Source of the DNA: Novosphingobium panipatense
Lineage (GTDB): Bacteria > Pseudomonadota > Alphaproteobacteria > Sphingomonadales > Sphingomonadaceae
Assembly: GCF_002149965.1 (NCBI RefSeq)
Contig: NZ_MSQB01000011.1
Span: forward strand, 1 to 64,000
Direction: 5' to 3'
Length of the DNA: 64,000 nt
Below are positions 31,272 to 40,620 of the stretch, in pieces. The position numbers were made by a program, and so were the translations under genes. The notes under the pieces are model-generated. The model saw only the letters and a program-made list of their open reading frames with translations, ran no database searches and had not been told where the DNA came from. How positions within the stretch are numbered: the stretch's first letter is position 1; the number at the start of each line of letters is the position of its first letter.

Positions 31272-31304
31272 CGCTCGTGCCCTGAATAGTGCGAAGCACG
31301 AGCG
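31272..31304 (+). promoter_or_regulatory. Inverted repeat in the lpdA leader
   Basis: CGCTCGTGC-N15-GCACGAGCG, a perfect 9-bp inverted repeat ending a few bases before the lpdA ribosome binding site (GGAGG, 31308-31312). It could be an operator or a leader hairpin; which is unknown. Confidence 0.5.
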
Positions 31305-31320
31305 TACGGAGGCCTGAACA

Positions 31321-32721
31321 ATGGCTGATTACGATTACGACGTCCTTGTCATCGGTGCCGGCCCTGGCGGCTATGTCGCAGCGATCCGCGCCGCGCAGCT
31401 CGGTCTGAAGACCGCCTGCGCCGAAGGCCGCGAGACGCTGGGCGGCACCTGCCTCAACGTCGGCTGCATCCCCTCGAAGGCCCTGCTCCACGCTTCGGAA
31501 TACTTCGAGGCGGCGAAGGAAGGCGGCTCGATGGCCAAGATGGGCATCAAGGTCACGCCCGAGCTGGACCTCGACACCATGCAGGGCCAGCGCCTCGACG
31601 CAGTGAAGGGCCTGACCGGCGGCATCGAGTTCCTGTTCAAGAAGAACAAGATCGACTGGCTGAAGGGCTATGCCCAGTTCAAGGACGCGCACAGCGTCGA
31701 GGTTGCCGGCAAGACCGTGACCGCCAAGAACATTGTGATCGCCACCGGCTCCTCGGTCACCCCGCTTCCGGGCGTCGAGATCGACAACGCCGGCGGCGTG
31801 GTCGTGGATTCGACCGGCGCGCTCGAACTGAAGGCCGTTCCCAAGAAGATGGTCGTCATCGGCGGCGGCGTGATCGGTCTGGAACTCGGTTCGGTCTGGC
31901 GCCGTCTCGGTGCGGAAGTCACCGTCGTCGAATTCCTCGACCAGCTCCTGCCGGGCATGGACGGCGAAGTGCGCCGTGAAGCCGGCAAGATCTTCAAGAA
32001 GCAGGGCATGACCCTGAAGCTCGGCACCAAGGTCACCGGCGTGACCGTTGAGGGCAAGACCGCCAAGGTCACCGTCGAACCCGCCAAGGGTGGTGACGCC
32101 GAAGTCATCGAAGCCGACGTCGTGCTGGTTTCGATCGGCCGCCGTCCCAACACCGAAGGCCTCGGCCTCGGCAATATCGGCATCGAACTGAACGCCCGCG
32201 CGCAGATCGAGACCGACCACGACTTCGCCACCAAGGTGGACGGCGTCTGGGCCATCGGCGACGTGATCCCCGGCCCGATGCTCGCCCACAAGGCCGAAGA
32301 CGAAGGCATCGCCGTCGCCGAGAACATCGCGGGCCTGACCGGCATCGTGAACCATGACGTGATCCCCGGCGTGGTCTACACCCAGCCGGAATTCGCGGGC
32401 GTCGGCCTCACCGAGGAAGCAGCCAAGGAACGCGGCGCCATCAAGGTCGGCAAGTTCCCGATGCTGGCGAACTCGCGCGCCAAGACCAACCACGAGCCCG
32501 ACGGCTTCGTGAAGGTGATCGCCGATGGCGAGACCGACCGCGTCCTCGGCGTGTGGTGCATCGCCTCGGTGGCGGGCACGATGATCGGCCAGGCCGCGCA
32601 GGCCATGGAATTCGGCGCGACCTCGGAAGACATCGCCTATACCTGCCACGCGCACCCGACCCACTCGGAAGCGATCAAGGAAGCGGCCATGGCCGTCCTG
32701 GGCAAGCCGATCCACATCTGA
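31321..32721 (+). CDS. lpdA: Dihydrolipoamide dehydrogenase (E3)
   Basis: 466-aa FAD/NAD flavoprotein that reoxidises lipoamide in 2-oxo acid dehydrogenase complexes. FAD-binding YDVLVIGAGPGGYVAAIRAA; redox-active Cys44/Cys49 in GGTCLNVGCIPSKAL; NAD-binding VIGGGVIGLELGSVWRRLG; second FAD motif GVWAIGDVIPGPMLAHKAED; catalytic His-Glu in HAHPTHSEAIKEA near the C-terminus. It is linked to sucAB by position but separated by a terminator and a 117-bp leader. A strong terminator follows. Confidence 0.97.
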   Translation: MADYDYDVLVIGAGPGGYVAAIRAAQLGLKTACAEGRETLGGTCLNVGCIPSKALLHASEYFEAAKEGGSMAKMGIKVTPELDLDTMQGQRLDAVKGLTGGIEFLFKKNKIDWLKGYAQFKDAHSVEVAGKTVTAKNIVIATGSSVTPLPGVEIDNAGGVVVDSTGALELKAVPKKMVVIGGGVIGLELGSVWRRLGAEVTVVEFLDQLLPGMDGEVRREAGKIFKKQGMTLKLGTKVTGVTVEGKTAKVTVEPAKGGDAEVIEADVVLVSIGRRPNTEGLGLGNIGIELNARAQIETDHDFATKVDGVWAIGDVIPGPMLAHKAEDEGIAVAENIAGLTGIVNHDVIPGVVYTQPEFAGVGLTEEAAKERGAIKVGKFPMLANSRAKTNHEPDGFVKVIADGETDRVLGVWCIASVAGTMIGQAAQAMEFGATSEDIAYTCHAHPTHSEAIKEAAMAVLGKPIHI

Positions 32722-32747
32722 TCGGCGGCCTCTTTCCCAGGGTTTGC

Positions 32748-32784
32748 AAAAGACCGGCGGTGCGCAAGCATCGCCGGTCTTTTC
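32748..32784 (+). terminator. Rho-independent terminator after lpdA
   Basis: AAAAGACCGGCG ... CGCCGGTCTTTT, a long stem with a T-run, 27 bp after the lpdA stop. Confidence 0.9.
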
Positions 32785-32820
32785 GTTTCGGTGAACCGGT
32801 AGAGAACTACCCTCTCCACC

Positions 32821-33182
32821 CGCTCAGGCTGAGCTTGTCGAAGCCCCCTGCGGCGTGGCACTGCGAGCCAATTCGCTCACCAGAAGCCAATCCCCGCATC
32901 ATTGCTTCCTTCTTGGCACAGCTCCCAGCCCTTGAGTTTGCGTTCTGTTGCAAACGCCTCATCGCGAGTCTGAAAATCCTGTGCCCACAAAGGGAACACT
33001 GGCAAACGCAGGGAGTGCAACTAGGGAGCACCCCGCTTTTGAGCTGAGCAATGCAGCGTTCGAGGTCATCGGTATGGCCAAGGTAGGACGTCCCGTCGCG
33101 GCGCCCCAGGATGTAGGTTTGGAACGCCATCAGGTTCAAAGTCTGGCGTTGCGGGCGGGCTTCGACAAGCTCAGCCTGAGCG
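32821..33182. repeat. R2 inverted pair bracketing a pseudogene
   Basis: R2 units at 32821-32843 (plus) and 33160-33182 (minus). The distance (339 bp) is far larger than in the other pairs because the GIY-YIG pseudogene lies between them. Confidence 0.75.
32824..33130 (-). pseudogene. GIY-YIG nuclease-like pseudogene (frameshifted)
   Basis: Read from the ATG at 33130, MAFQTYILGRRDGTSYLGHT matches the GIY-YIG (YhbQ/UvrC-like) N-terminus. The family sequence then continues only by changing frame near 33008-33025 (giving LWAQDFQTRDEAFATERKLK), again near 32915-32928 (giving AKKEAMMRG), and again near 32890-32897 (giving GDWLLVSELARSATPQGAS). The final TGA comes from the R2 unit at 32821. Three shifts in about 300 bp mark it as decayed. 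Intact relatives are small single-domain proteins of roughly 90-100 aa with unknown cellular role. Confidence 0.75.
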
Positions 33183-33276
33183 GGGTGGGGTTAAGACCCG
33201 GCAAGCCTGAACTCGCTTTGCTGCGCTAACCGCATTCGCTCCATCAGTCGTTGCAAAGCGCGACAGTCAGTGTCAC

Positions 33277-33936
33277 TCAGTTACGCTCCCAATCCCTGAA
33301 CACCGTGTCGAGATCGGCACCTGGCTTTGCCATCGCCTGCGCGACGCGCTTGTGGCCCTGCCAATAGAGCAGTCCGGGATGGCTGGCCCTTTCGGCAAGC
33401 AGCTTCCGCGCCTCGGCATCGGAAAGCGTACTTTCTCCCGCCACGAAGTCGCAATAGCCCTCGCGTAGCATGGCCGGATAGAGCGGGTCGGCGAAAAAGC
33501 CGAAGTGCGCGCGGATGGAGCCATGGGTCATCTCATGCGCGACGACACCGGCCAATCCGCGCACCCCGCCAAGTGACCGGCCATTATAGACTTTGTCGCC
33601 CGCCAGACGATTGACGACGATCGTATCGGTTACAGGCCGTGTCAGCGCGAAAGCACCGCCGCTGGGCAGCGATAGCCACTTCCAGCGCCAGCCGCCATCG
33701 GTCAGGTAGACGGCCTGATCCGGCTTGCGGAAACCCCCGCCGGAAGACCCCGCTACCCGTCGGTCCGCCTCATGGAGCGCGTTCACCAGAGCGGGTGATA
33801 TTTCCTGTGTCGAGTAAACCCGGTGCAAGCCGACCTGCTGCCGATAAGGAAAGGCAAGCAGCTTGGGCGAGAACAGCGGCATTGCGGCGAGAACGGCCAT
33901 TACCGTGAGTGCCATGCCCAGCCGTGACTGCTTCAT
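33277..33936 (-). CDS. Hypothetical secreted zinc-metallopeptidase-like protein
   Basis: 219 aa. An N-terminal hydrophobic signal ([17 protein letters not shown]) is followed by a single domain with [16 protein letters not shown] near residue 135, an HExxH zincin motif. The following [17 protein letters not shown] segment could supply the third ligand as a Glu. No named family is recognised, but the layout resembles small membrane-associated zincins of unknown substrate. The ATG at 33936 is preferred with AAGGGG upstream; a GTG six bases earlier is possible. It stands alone between repeats and the VOC gene. Confidence 0.65.
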   Translation of the reverse strand: MKQSRLGMALTVMAVLAAMPLFSPKLLAFPYRQQVGLHRVYSTQEISPALVNALHEADRRVAGSSGGGFRKPDQAVYLTDGGWRWKWLSLPSGGAFALTRPVTDTIVVNRLAGDKVYNGRSLGGVRGLAGVVAHEMTHGSIRAHFGFFADPLYPAMLREGYCDFVAGESTLSDAEARKLLAERASHPGLLYWQGHKRVAQAMAKPGADLDTVFRDWERN

Positions 33937-34056
33937 TTTCACCCCTTGCGTTTCCGTATCGAAAGAAATCTAGAACCATTGTCCCGCCATTATCAAGTTA
34001 AGCCTCTGAAATCACCGGACATGGCCATTCCTCCGCAAACGGGCTATTCCACCCCC

Positions 34057-34482
34057 ATGACCCTGCGCCCGTTCCATCTCGCCTTTCCCGTCCACGATCT
34101 CGACGCCGCGCGGGCGTTCTGGGGTGGGGTCATGGGGTGCCGCGAGGGGCGCAGCAGTGCCACCTGGGTGGACTTCGACTTCCATGGCCACCAGATCGTC
34201 GCCCATCTCGTGCCGGGCATGGCGCGCGGGGATGCCGGGGCCAATCCGGTCGACGGCCACGGCGTGCCGGTGCCGCATTTCGGCATCGTGCTTGACATGG
34301 AAGACTGGCAGGCGCTGGCGGCAAGGCTGCGCGCGGCAGGAACGGAATTCGGCATCGAACCTTATATCCGCTTTGCCGGACAGGCGGGCGAGCAGGCAAC
34401 GATGTTCTTCCGCGACCCTTCCGGCAATGCCATCGAGATGAAGGCCTTCGCCGATCTCGGCCAGCTTTTCGCGAAGGACTGA
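34057..34482 (+). CDS. VOC-superfamily (glyoxalase/dioxygenase-fold) protein
   Basis: 141 aa, one vicinal-oxygen-chelate domain made of two beta-alpha-beta3 halves. [20 protein letters not shown] opens the first half with a potential metal His; [20 protein letters not shown] opens the second; [15 protein letters not shown] closes it with the conserved Glu ligand. Typical of glyoxalase/bleomycin-resistance/extradiol-dioxygenase proteins; the substrate cannot be told. An alternative ATG at 34021 would add 12 residues. Confidence 0.82.
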   Translation: MTLRPFHLAFPVHDLDAARAFWGGVMGCREGRSSATWVDFDFHGHQIVAHLVPGMARGDAGANPVDGHGVPVPHFGIVLDMEDWQALAARLRAAGTEFGIEPYIRFAGQAGEQATMFFRDPSGNAIEMKAFADLGQLFAKD

Positions 34483-34624
34483 ACGCCCTTAAGGACAGGC
34501 AATTTCAACCGCCGGACACAAACCGGACATGTCCGCCTGCTACCTCCGTTGCACAACAATTGAGCAGATGATGCCTTATTTTTAAGCAACATCTGTTCCT
34601 GAGCACAACGAGAGGATGTAAGAC

Positions 34625-35065
34625 GTGAGCCTCCTGATCCTGACCGCCGCCGCCCTCGGGGCCTCTACGCCCGCCGCCACCCCGGCCCATAGCGTCCAAA
34701 TCGACCATCGCGGCGCCAGCTATGCCGTGGACTACGTCACCCACGTCGAGACGCGCGCCAAGGCCATAGGCATTTCGCCCTCGACCCGGCCCAGCTCGCG
34801 CCGCTGCATCGTCACTGCCGAAGTCAGCGTCGAGCGCCGCATCCAGCCCGCGGGCGGCGGCCATGCCATCGCCACGCGCCTGCCTGCCACCCGCAGCTTC
34901 ACTCAGAACCACCCGGGCGACTGCCGCAAGGGCAGCGACGACGGCGCCCGGCTGGTCGCGGCCCGCTCCGACGCGATCGACGCCCACGTCCGCGAACTCG
35001 CCTCGGCCGATCATCACGACACCCTGGCCGCCATCGACGCCGCCCGCGATTTCGCCGTGAACTAA
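34625..35065 (+). CDS. Hypothetical exported protein
   Basis: 146 aa from a GTG with GAGAGGATG upstream. A short Ala-rich hydrophobic start (LLILTAAALGASTPAATPAHS) looks like a signal peptide. The mature part has two Cys residues (RRCIVTAEVSVERR and GDCRKGSDDGARLV) that could form a disulfide, and a C-terminal helix rich in Asp/Ala. No family is recognised. It lies 20 bp before the TorF-like porin gene and is probably co-transcribed, so an envelope role is plausible. Confidence 0.6.
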   Translation: MSLLILTAAALGASTPAATPAHSVQIDHRGASYAVDYVTHVETRAKAIGISPSTRPSSRRCIVTAEVSVERRIQPAGGGHAIATRLPATRSFTQNHPGDCRKGSDDGARLVAARSDAIDAHVRELASADHHDTLAAIDAARDFAVN

Positions 35066-35085
35066 ATCAGGCTAGAGGCCTGCGA

Positions 35086-35841
35086 ATGAACCGTTTCCTG
35101 ATTCCGGCGGCCCTCTCGGCCGCCGCCTTCGCCGCGCCCGCAGCCGTTCTCGCGCAGTCCGCCTCCCCCAGCGTTTCCATCGAAGCGACCACGGACCTGC
35201 GCGAACGCGGGCTGAGCTGGTCAGACGGCAAGGCGGCCATGTCGCTCGACGCCACCCTGCCCCTGTCGCAGAGCGTGACCGTCGACGTCAGCGCCGCGAC
35301 CCTGAGGGACAGCGCGCGCCACGGCGGCGCCGACCTTGGCCTCGACGTCACCCCCGAAATCGCGCTGCTGTCTAGCGGCGGATGGACGCTCTCTGCCGGT
35401 GCCGCGGGCCATGTCTTCGTCGGCGGCGCGGGCCTGAGCTACGGCGAGGCGACCTCGCGGCTCTCCTACGCCCTCGGCCCGGCGCAGCTGGCCCTGGGTG
35501 CCAGCTTCGCGCCTTCGCAGAAGGCCATCGGCGGCAGCAACCTCTACCTCGAAGCAAATGCCGCGATGTCGCTTCCCGGCACCGCGTTCACGCTCTACGG
35601 CGGGGGCGGCTACAGCTCCGGCTCGACGCGGGACGGCCTGCAGGCCGCCGAACGCGTGCGCCGCCTGCGGCCCGACGGCAGCTACTGGGACTACTACCTC
35701 GGCGTCGAGCGCCAGATGGACCGCCTTGCACTGGGCCTGCGCTACACCGGCACGTCGGTGAGCGACGACACCGCACCCGGCCGCTATCTGGACCGCGACA
35801 CCGGCTCGCGGATCTCGGCCTATTTGCGTTTCACCCCCTGA
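35086..35841 (+). CDS. TorF-family putative outer-membrane porin (Gcw_chp type)
   Basis: 251 aa. Signal peptide MNRFLIPAALSAAAFAAPAA then VLAQ. The start of the mature protein, VSIEATTDLRERGLSWSDGKAA, is the hallmark of this family (STDYRFRGISqSd-like). Alternating hydrophobic strands follow and the chain ends in an aromatic strand, SRISAYLRFTP. The family is common in alphaproteobacteria; transport substrate is unknown. R4 copy 5 begins 12 bp after the stop codon. Confidence 0.82.
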   Translation: MNRFLIPAALSAAAFAAPAAVLAQSASPSVSIEATTDLRERGLSWSDGKAAMSLDATLPLSQSVTVDVSAATLRDSARHGGADLGLDVTPEIALLSSGGWTLSAGAAGHVFVGGAGLSYGEATSRLSYALGPAQLALGASFAPSQKAIGGSNLYLEANAAMSLPGTAFTLYGGGGYSSGSTRDGLQAAERVRRLRPDGSYWDYYLGVERQMDRLALGLRYTGTSVSDDTAPGRYLDRDTGSRISAYLRFTP

Positions 35842-35852
35842 GGGGATGAGTC

Positions 35853-35995
35853 TGTTTGAAAATCCGCCGCAGGCGGATTTTGGCGGCACCAGCCCACGCC
35901 CCCACCCGACCTCCCATCAGGATACACTTGTGGGAGGTCGGGTGGGGGCGTGGGCTGGTGCCGCCTTGAAAATGCCTCTCGGGCATTTTCAAAAA
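35853..35995. repeat. R4 composite palindromic element, copy 5
   Basis: Left end TGTTTGAAAATCCGCC with the AAAATCCGCC/GGCGGATTTT hairpin. Central arms GCGGCACCAGCCCACGCCCC and complement, loop ATCAGGATACACT, inverted relative to copies 3 and 4. The right hairpin is AAAATGCC/GGCATTTT, then TCAAAAA. Confidence 0.9.
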
Positions 35996-36068
35996 ACTCC
36001 AACTCGCAACCAGCGCCAGCCTCGAGTATTGTCCCTTCTCAAGGGGAGATATCCGGGGCAACCACGGC

Positions 36069-37586
36069 ATGAGGACAGCAACCATTCGCTCGGCCCGAGC
36101 GCCTCGCAGGCGAGCCTCGCGGACGCTCATGGCCCATCTGGCTCTCGTCCTCGCAGTGGCCGGATGCAAGGGCGGCTCCGACGACGAGCCGCCGCCCAGG
36201 GCGAACGACACGATCGCGGTCGAGCCGCAGGCCTCGCTCATCACCGTGCCGATCCATGCCGACGTCACCGGCCTTGCCGCCGCGCTGGAAGAGGAAATCC
36301 CGCGCCGGCTCTGGGCGATAGACCGGCCCGAAACGCCCTGCGTCGCCTCGAAGCGGGTCAAGGTGGCCTTCGTCAAGCTCAAGACCCCCACCATCAAGTG
36401 CCGCATCGTCGGCGAAGTGACGCGCGGTCCCTTGCGCTTCGTGGGCAAGGGGCGCGACATCGTGCTGTCCATGCCGCTTCACGCCGTCGTCCGTGCCGAG
36501 GATATCGGCGGCATCCTGAAGCGCGAGACCGCCACTGCCGATGCCAATGCCCATGCCACCATCCGCCTGACCATTGGCCGGGACTGGTCCCCGCGCGGCA
36601 CCGTGGATATCCGCTACGACTGGACCAACCGCCCGCACCTCGACTTCCTGGGCCAGCGCGTGGACTTCGCGGACAAGGCCGACGAGAAGCTGAAGCCGGT
36701 GATCGCCCGCCTCGAACGGACCCTGCCGCGCCACCTTGCCCGCATGGAACTGCGCCCGCAGATCGAGCGCGCGTGGGATTCGGCCTTCACCTCGCTGCTG
36801 CTCAACGAGAAGAACCCGCCCGTCTGGATGCGCGTAACGCCGCAGGAGCTGCAATATGGCGGCTACGAGCTGAAGGGCAATCACCTGCTGCTGCGCCTCG
36901 GCCTCAAGGCGCTGACCGAGACTTTCATCGGCGATCGGCCAGCCGATCCGGCGCCCCGCGCGCTGCCGCCGATGCGGCCGCTGGAGGAGGAAGCCGGAAA
37001 GCTCGCCTTCTTCATCCCCGTGATCGCCGACTACCGCCAGCTGGAACCGGTGCTGATCCGCGCCTTGCGCAAGCGTGCGCAGCGGCCTTTCGAAGTGCCG
37101 CATTTCGGGCCGATCTTCGCCGATTTCCAGAAGGCGACGATCTACGGCACCACCGGCCGCCGCATCGCCGTGGGCGTGACTTTCACAGCCCGCGACAAGG
37201 CAGGCCGGATCAAGCCCGCGCGCGGCACCGTGTGGATGACGGCCATGCCGGTCAATGCGGAGAATTCCCGCAAGGTCGATTTCGCCGACTTCCACGTCAG
37301 CGGCACGACCGACGCCGTCGGCGGGGACCTGCTGCTGCGGCTGGCCAATACGCCGGGGATGTCGGGCACCCTGTCGTCGGCGCTGGGGCAGAATTTCGAG
37401 AAAGACTACCAGGAACTGCTGGGCAAGATCGCCCATGCCATCGACGACAAGCGCGAAGGTTCCTTCATCATCCGCGCCCAGGTCCGCCAGGCCCAGACCG
37501 GACGGATACAGGCAAGCGGACAAGGCCTCTACCTTCCCGTTTCCGCCCAGGGCACCGCCGCGATCGAGCTGCGCCCGCAGAAGTGA
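36069..37586 (+). CDS. DUF4403 family lipoprotein
   Basis: 505 aa. A basic N-terminus leads into a lipobox-like HLALVLAVAGC, so a lipoprotein is likely. The body matches the DUF4403 pattern: two similar halves rich in beta strands, with the LRFVGKGRDIVLSMPLHAVV block, long amphipathic helix KADEKLKPVIARLERTLPRH, and FQKATIYGTTGRRIAVGVTF in the second half. The ending YLPVSAQGTAAIELRPQ is also strand-like. The function is unknown; the tandem-domain build recalls lipid-binding BPI/SMP-type folds (inference only). Alternative downstream starts are possible because the first 20 residues are only Arg-rich. Confidence 0.78.
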   Translation: MRTATIRSARAPRRRASRTLMAHLALVLAVAGCKGGSDDEPPPRANDTIAVEPQASLITVPIHADVTGLAAALEEEIPRRLWAIDRPETPCVASKRVKVAFVKLKTPTIKCRIVGEVTRGPLRFVGKGRDIVLSMPLHAVVRAEDIGGILKRETATADANAHATIRLTIGRDWSPRGTVDIRYDWTNRPHLDFLGQRVDFADKADEKLKPVIARLERTLPRHLARMELRPQIERAWDSAFTSLLLNEKNPPVWMRVTPQELQYGGYELKGNHLLLRLGLKALTETFIGDRPADPAPRALPPMRPLEEEAGKLAFFIPVIADYRQLEPVLIRALRKRAQRPFEVPHFGPIFADFQKATIYGTTGRRIAVGVTFTARDKAGRIKPARGTVWMTAMPVNAENSRKVDFADFHVSGTTDAVGGDLLLRLANTPGMSGTLSSALGQNFEKDYQELLGKIAHAIDDKREGSFIIRAQVRQAQTGRIQASGQGLYLPVSAQGTAAIELRPQK

Positions 37587-37728
37587 CCCCCGGCCCAAAT
37601 CGGGAAGGGAAAGGCCCCGCCTGCACCAAAACGGGATTCCCCGGAATTCGAGCAGCCTTGACGTGCAAACGATTTTATACAGAGTTGTCCAACATTCCTA
37701 ACTGCAACCAGACGACTACGGGGATCGC

Positions 37729-38703
37729 TTGAAGGCTGTACTTTGCTCCGGGACAGGAGGCCGCCCCACACTGACATTCGGTGAGGCACCCGATCCGGTC
37801 ATCGCGGACGACATGGTGCTGATCCGCGTGGAACTCGTCTCCATCGAAGCGATCGACGTGGTCAAGCTCGCGCTCTATCGCAGCGGGCTGGCGGACGTAC
37901 CGGCAGGCGGCATCGTCGGCTGCCAAGCCAGCGGCACGGTGATCGCGGTGGGCAGCGCCGTCACCCGGTTCGGCGTGGGCGACCGGGTCGTGGCCTATCA
38001 CGGCTGCGGCAGCCATGCGGAATTGTTCGCGGCCCCCGAAGCCTCGACCTGGCACCTGCCCGAGGGCCTCGACCCTGGCAGCGCCGCCGCCGCGCCCTTC
38101 ACCCTGGCCGCCACCCACGACACGCTTCTCGCGCGCGGCAAGCTTGTGCCGGGCGAGACGATCCTGATCAACCACGTCACCAGCAGCCTCGGCCTCGTTT
38201 CCGTGCAACTGGCGATCGAGGCCGGCGCCCGCGTGATCGGCATCGCCCGCGACCCGATGTGCGAGGAACGGCTGAACCGGATCGGCCTTGCCGACGTGCT
38301 CAACGCGGGCCGCGACGACATCATCGCGCGGTGCCTGGAACTCACCGGGGGCCAGGGCGTGGATTTCGTGTTCGACGTGAGCGCGGGAGACCGGATCACC
38401 CAGCTCGCCAGACTGGTCAAGCCGGGCGGCCGCTATGCCGCCTTCTCCCCCGCCGAAAGCCTGGCGAGCGTGGGCTATGGCCGCGACGGAACCACGCCCG
38501 ATATCGGCCGCCTGACGATCATGCCGTCATCGCCGATGCAGGATCCCCTCGTCCATGCCCAGGTCGCCGCGATGCTCGCGCGCGTCGCGGGGGGCGAACT
38601 GCTGTTGCCGATCGAGCACGAATTCGCCTTGTGCGAGGCGGCCGAGGCTTACGAATTCATCCTGAGCGGCCAGCCTTTCGGCCACATCGTGATGCGGCCC
38701 TGA
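37729..38703 (+). CDS. Zinc-independent MDR-family NADPH:quinone reductase-like oxidoreductase
   Basis: 324 aa, medium-chain dehydrogenase/reductase without the catalytic-zinc Cys/His set. A GroES-like N-domain (VGCQASGTVIAVGSAVTRFG, GDRVVAYHGCGSHAELF) precedes a Rossmann domain with VTSSLGLVSVQLAIEAGARVIGI (in place of GGVG) and the GGQGVDFVFDVSAG block. The quinone-reductase subgroup is the best guess; substrate is unknown. The TTG at 37729 follows GGGGATCG and gives the family start KAVLCSGTGG. It is convergent with the M49-like gene, 13 bp apart. Confidence 0.85.
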   Translation: MKAVLCSGTGGRPTLTFGEAPDPVIADDMVLIRVELVSIEAIDVVKLALYRSGLADVPAGGIVGCQASGTVIAVGSAVTRFGVGDRVVAYHGCGSHAELFAAPEASTWHLPEGLDPGSAAAAPFTLAATHDTLLARGKLVPGETILINHVTSSLGLVSVQLAIEAGARVIGIARDPMCEERLNRIGLADVLNAGRDDIIARCLELTGGQGVDFVFDVSAGDRITQLARLVKPGGRYAAFSPAESLASVGYGRDGTTPDIGRLTIMPSSPMQDPLVHAQVAAMLARVAGGELLLPIEHEFALCEAAEAYEFILSGQPFGHIVMRP

Positions 38704-38716
38704 ACGACCGGGCCCC

Positions 38717-40369
<1,653 letters not shown>

Positions 40370-40436
40370 GGAATAGGGTCCGTCTGGGGGATTGATGGGG
40401 CGGACCCTAGGCCTCTCGTTTAGGGAAAGAAAGGTA

Positions 40437-40620
40437 GAAGCAGGGGAGCTTAGCCCCCCTGCACCCCCAAGACTGTCGAGGTCATGCGGACCAACCACGT
40501 CGTGCGCCCATGGCTGCGTCGGGAGACATATTGGCTGCGCCGCAAGGAGCGCACTACGGATAGGTGGCGCACGACGTTGACATTCCGAGGGTCCGGGGGA
40601 TCATCCCCCGGAATCTTCTT
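40437..40620. repeat. R3 element, copy 1
   Basis: About 184 bp. The left end-hairpin is GCAGGGGAGCTTAGCCCCCCTGC-like, and the right one CCGGGGGATCATCCCCCGG. Internally there is a 12-bp perfect inverted repeat (ACGTCGTGCGCC at 40498-40509 and complement at 40566-40577) around the conserved core GTCGGGAGACATATTGGCTG. Copy 2 at 59551-59740 shares ends and core. It abuts the recN stop codon. Confidence 0.8.
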
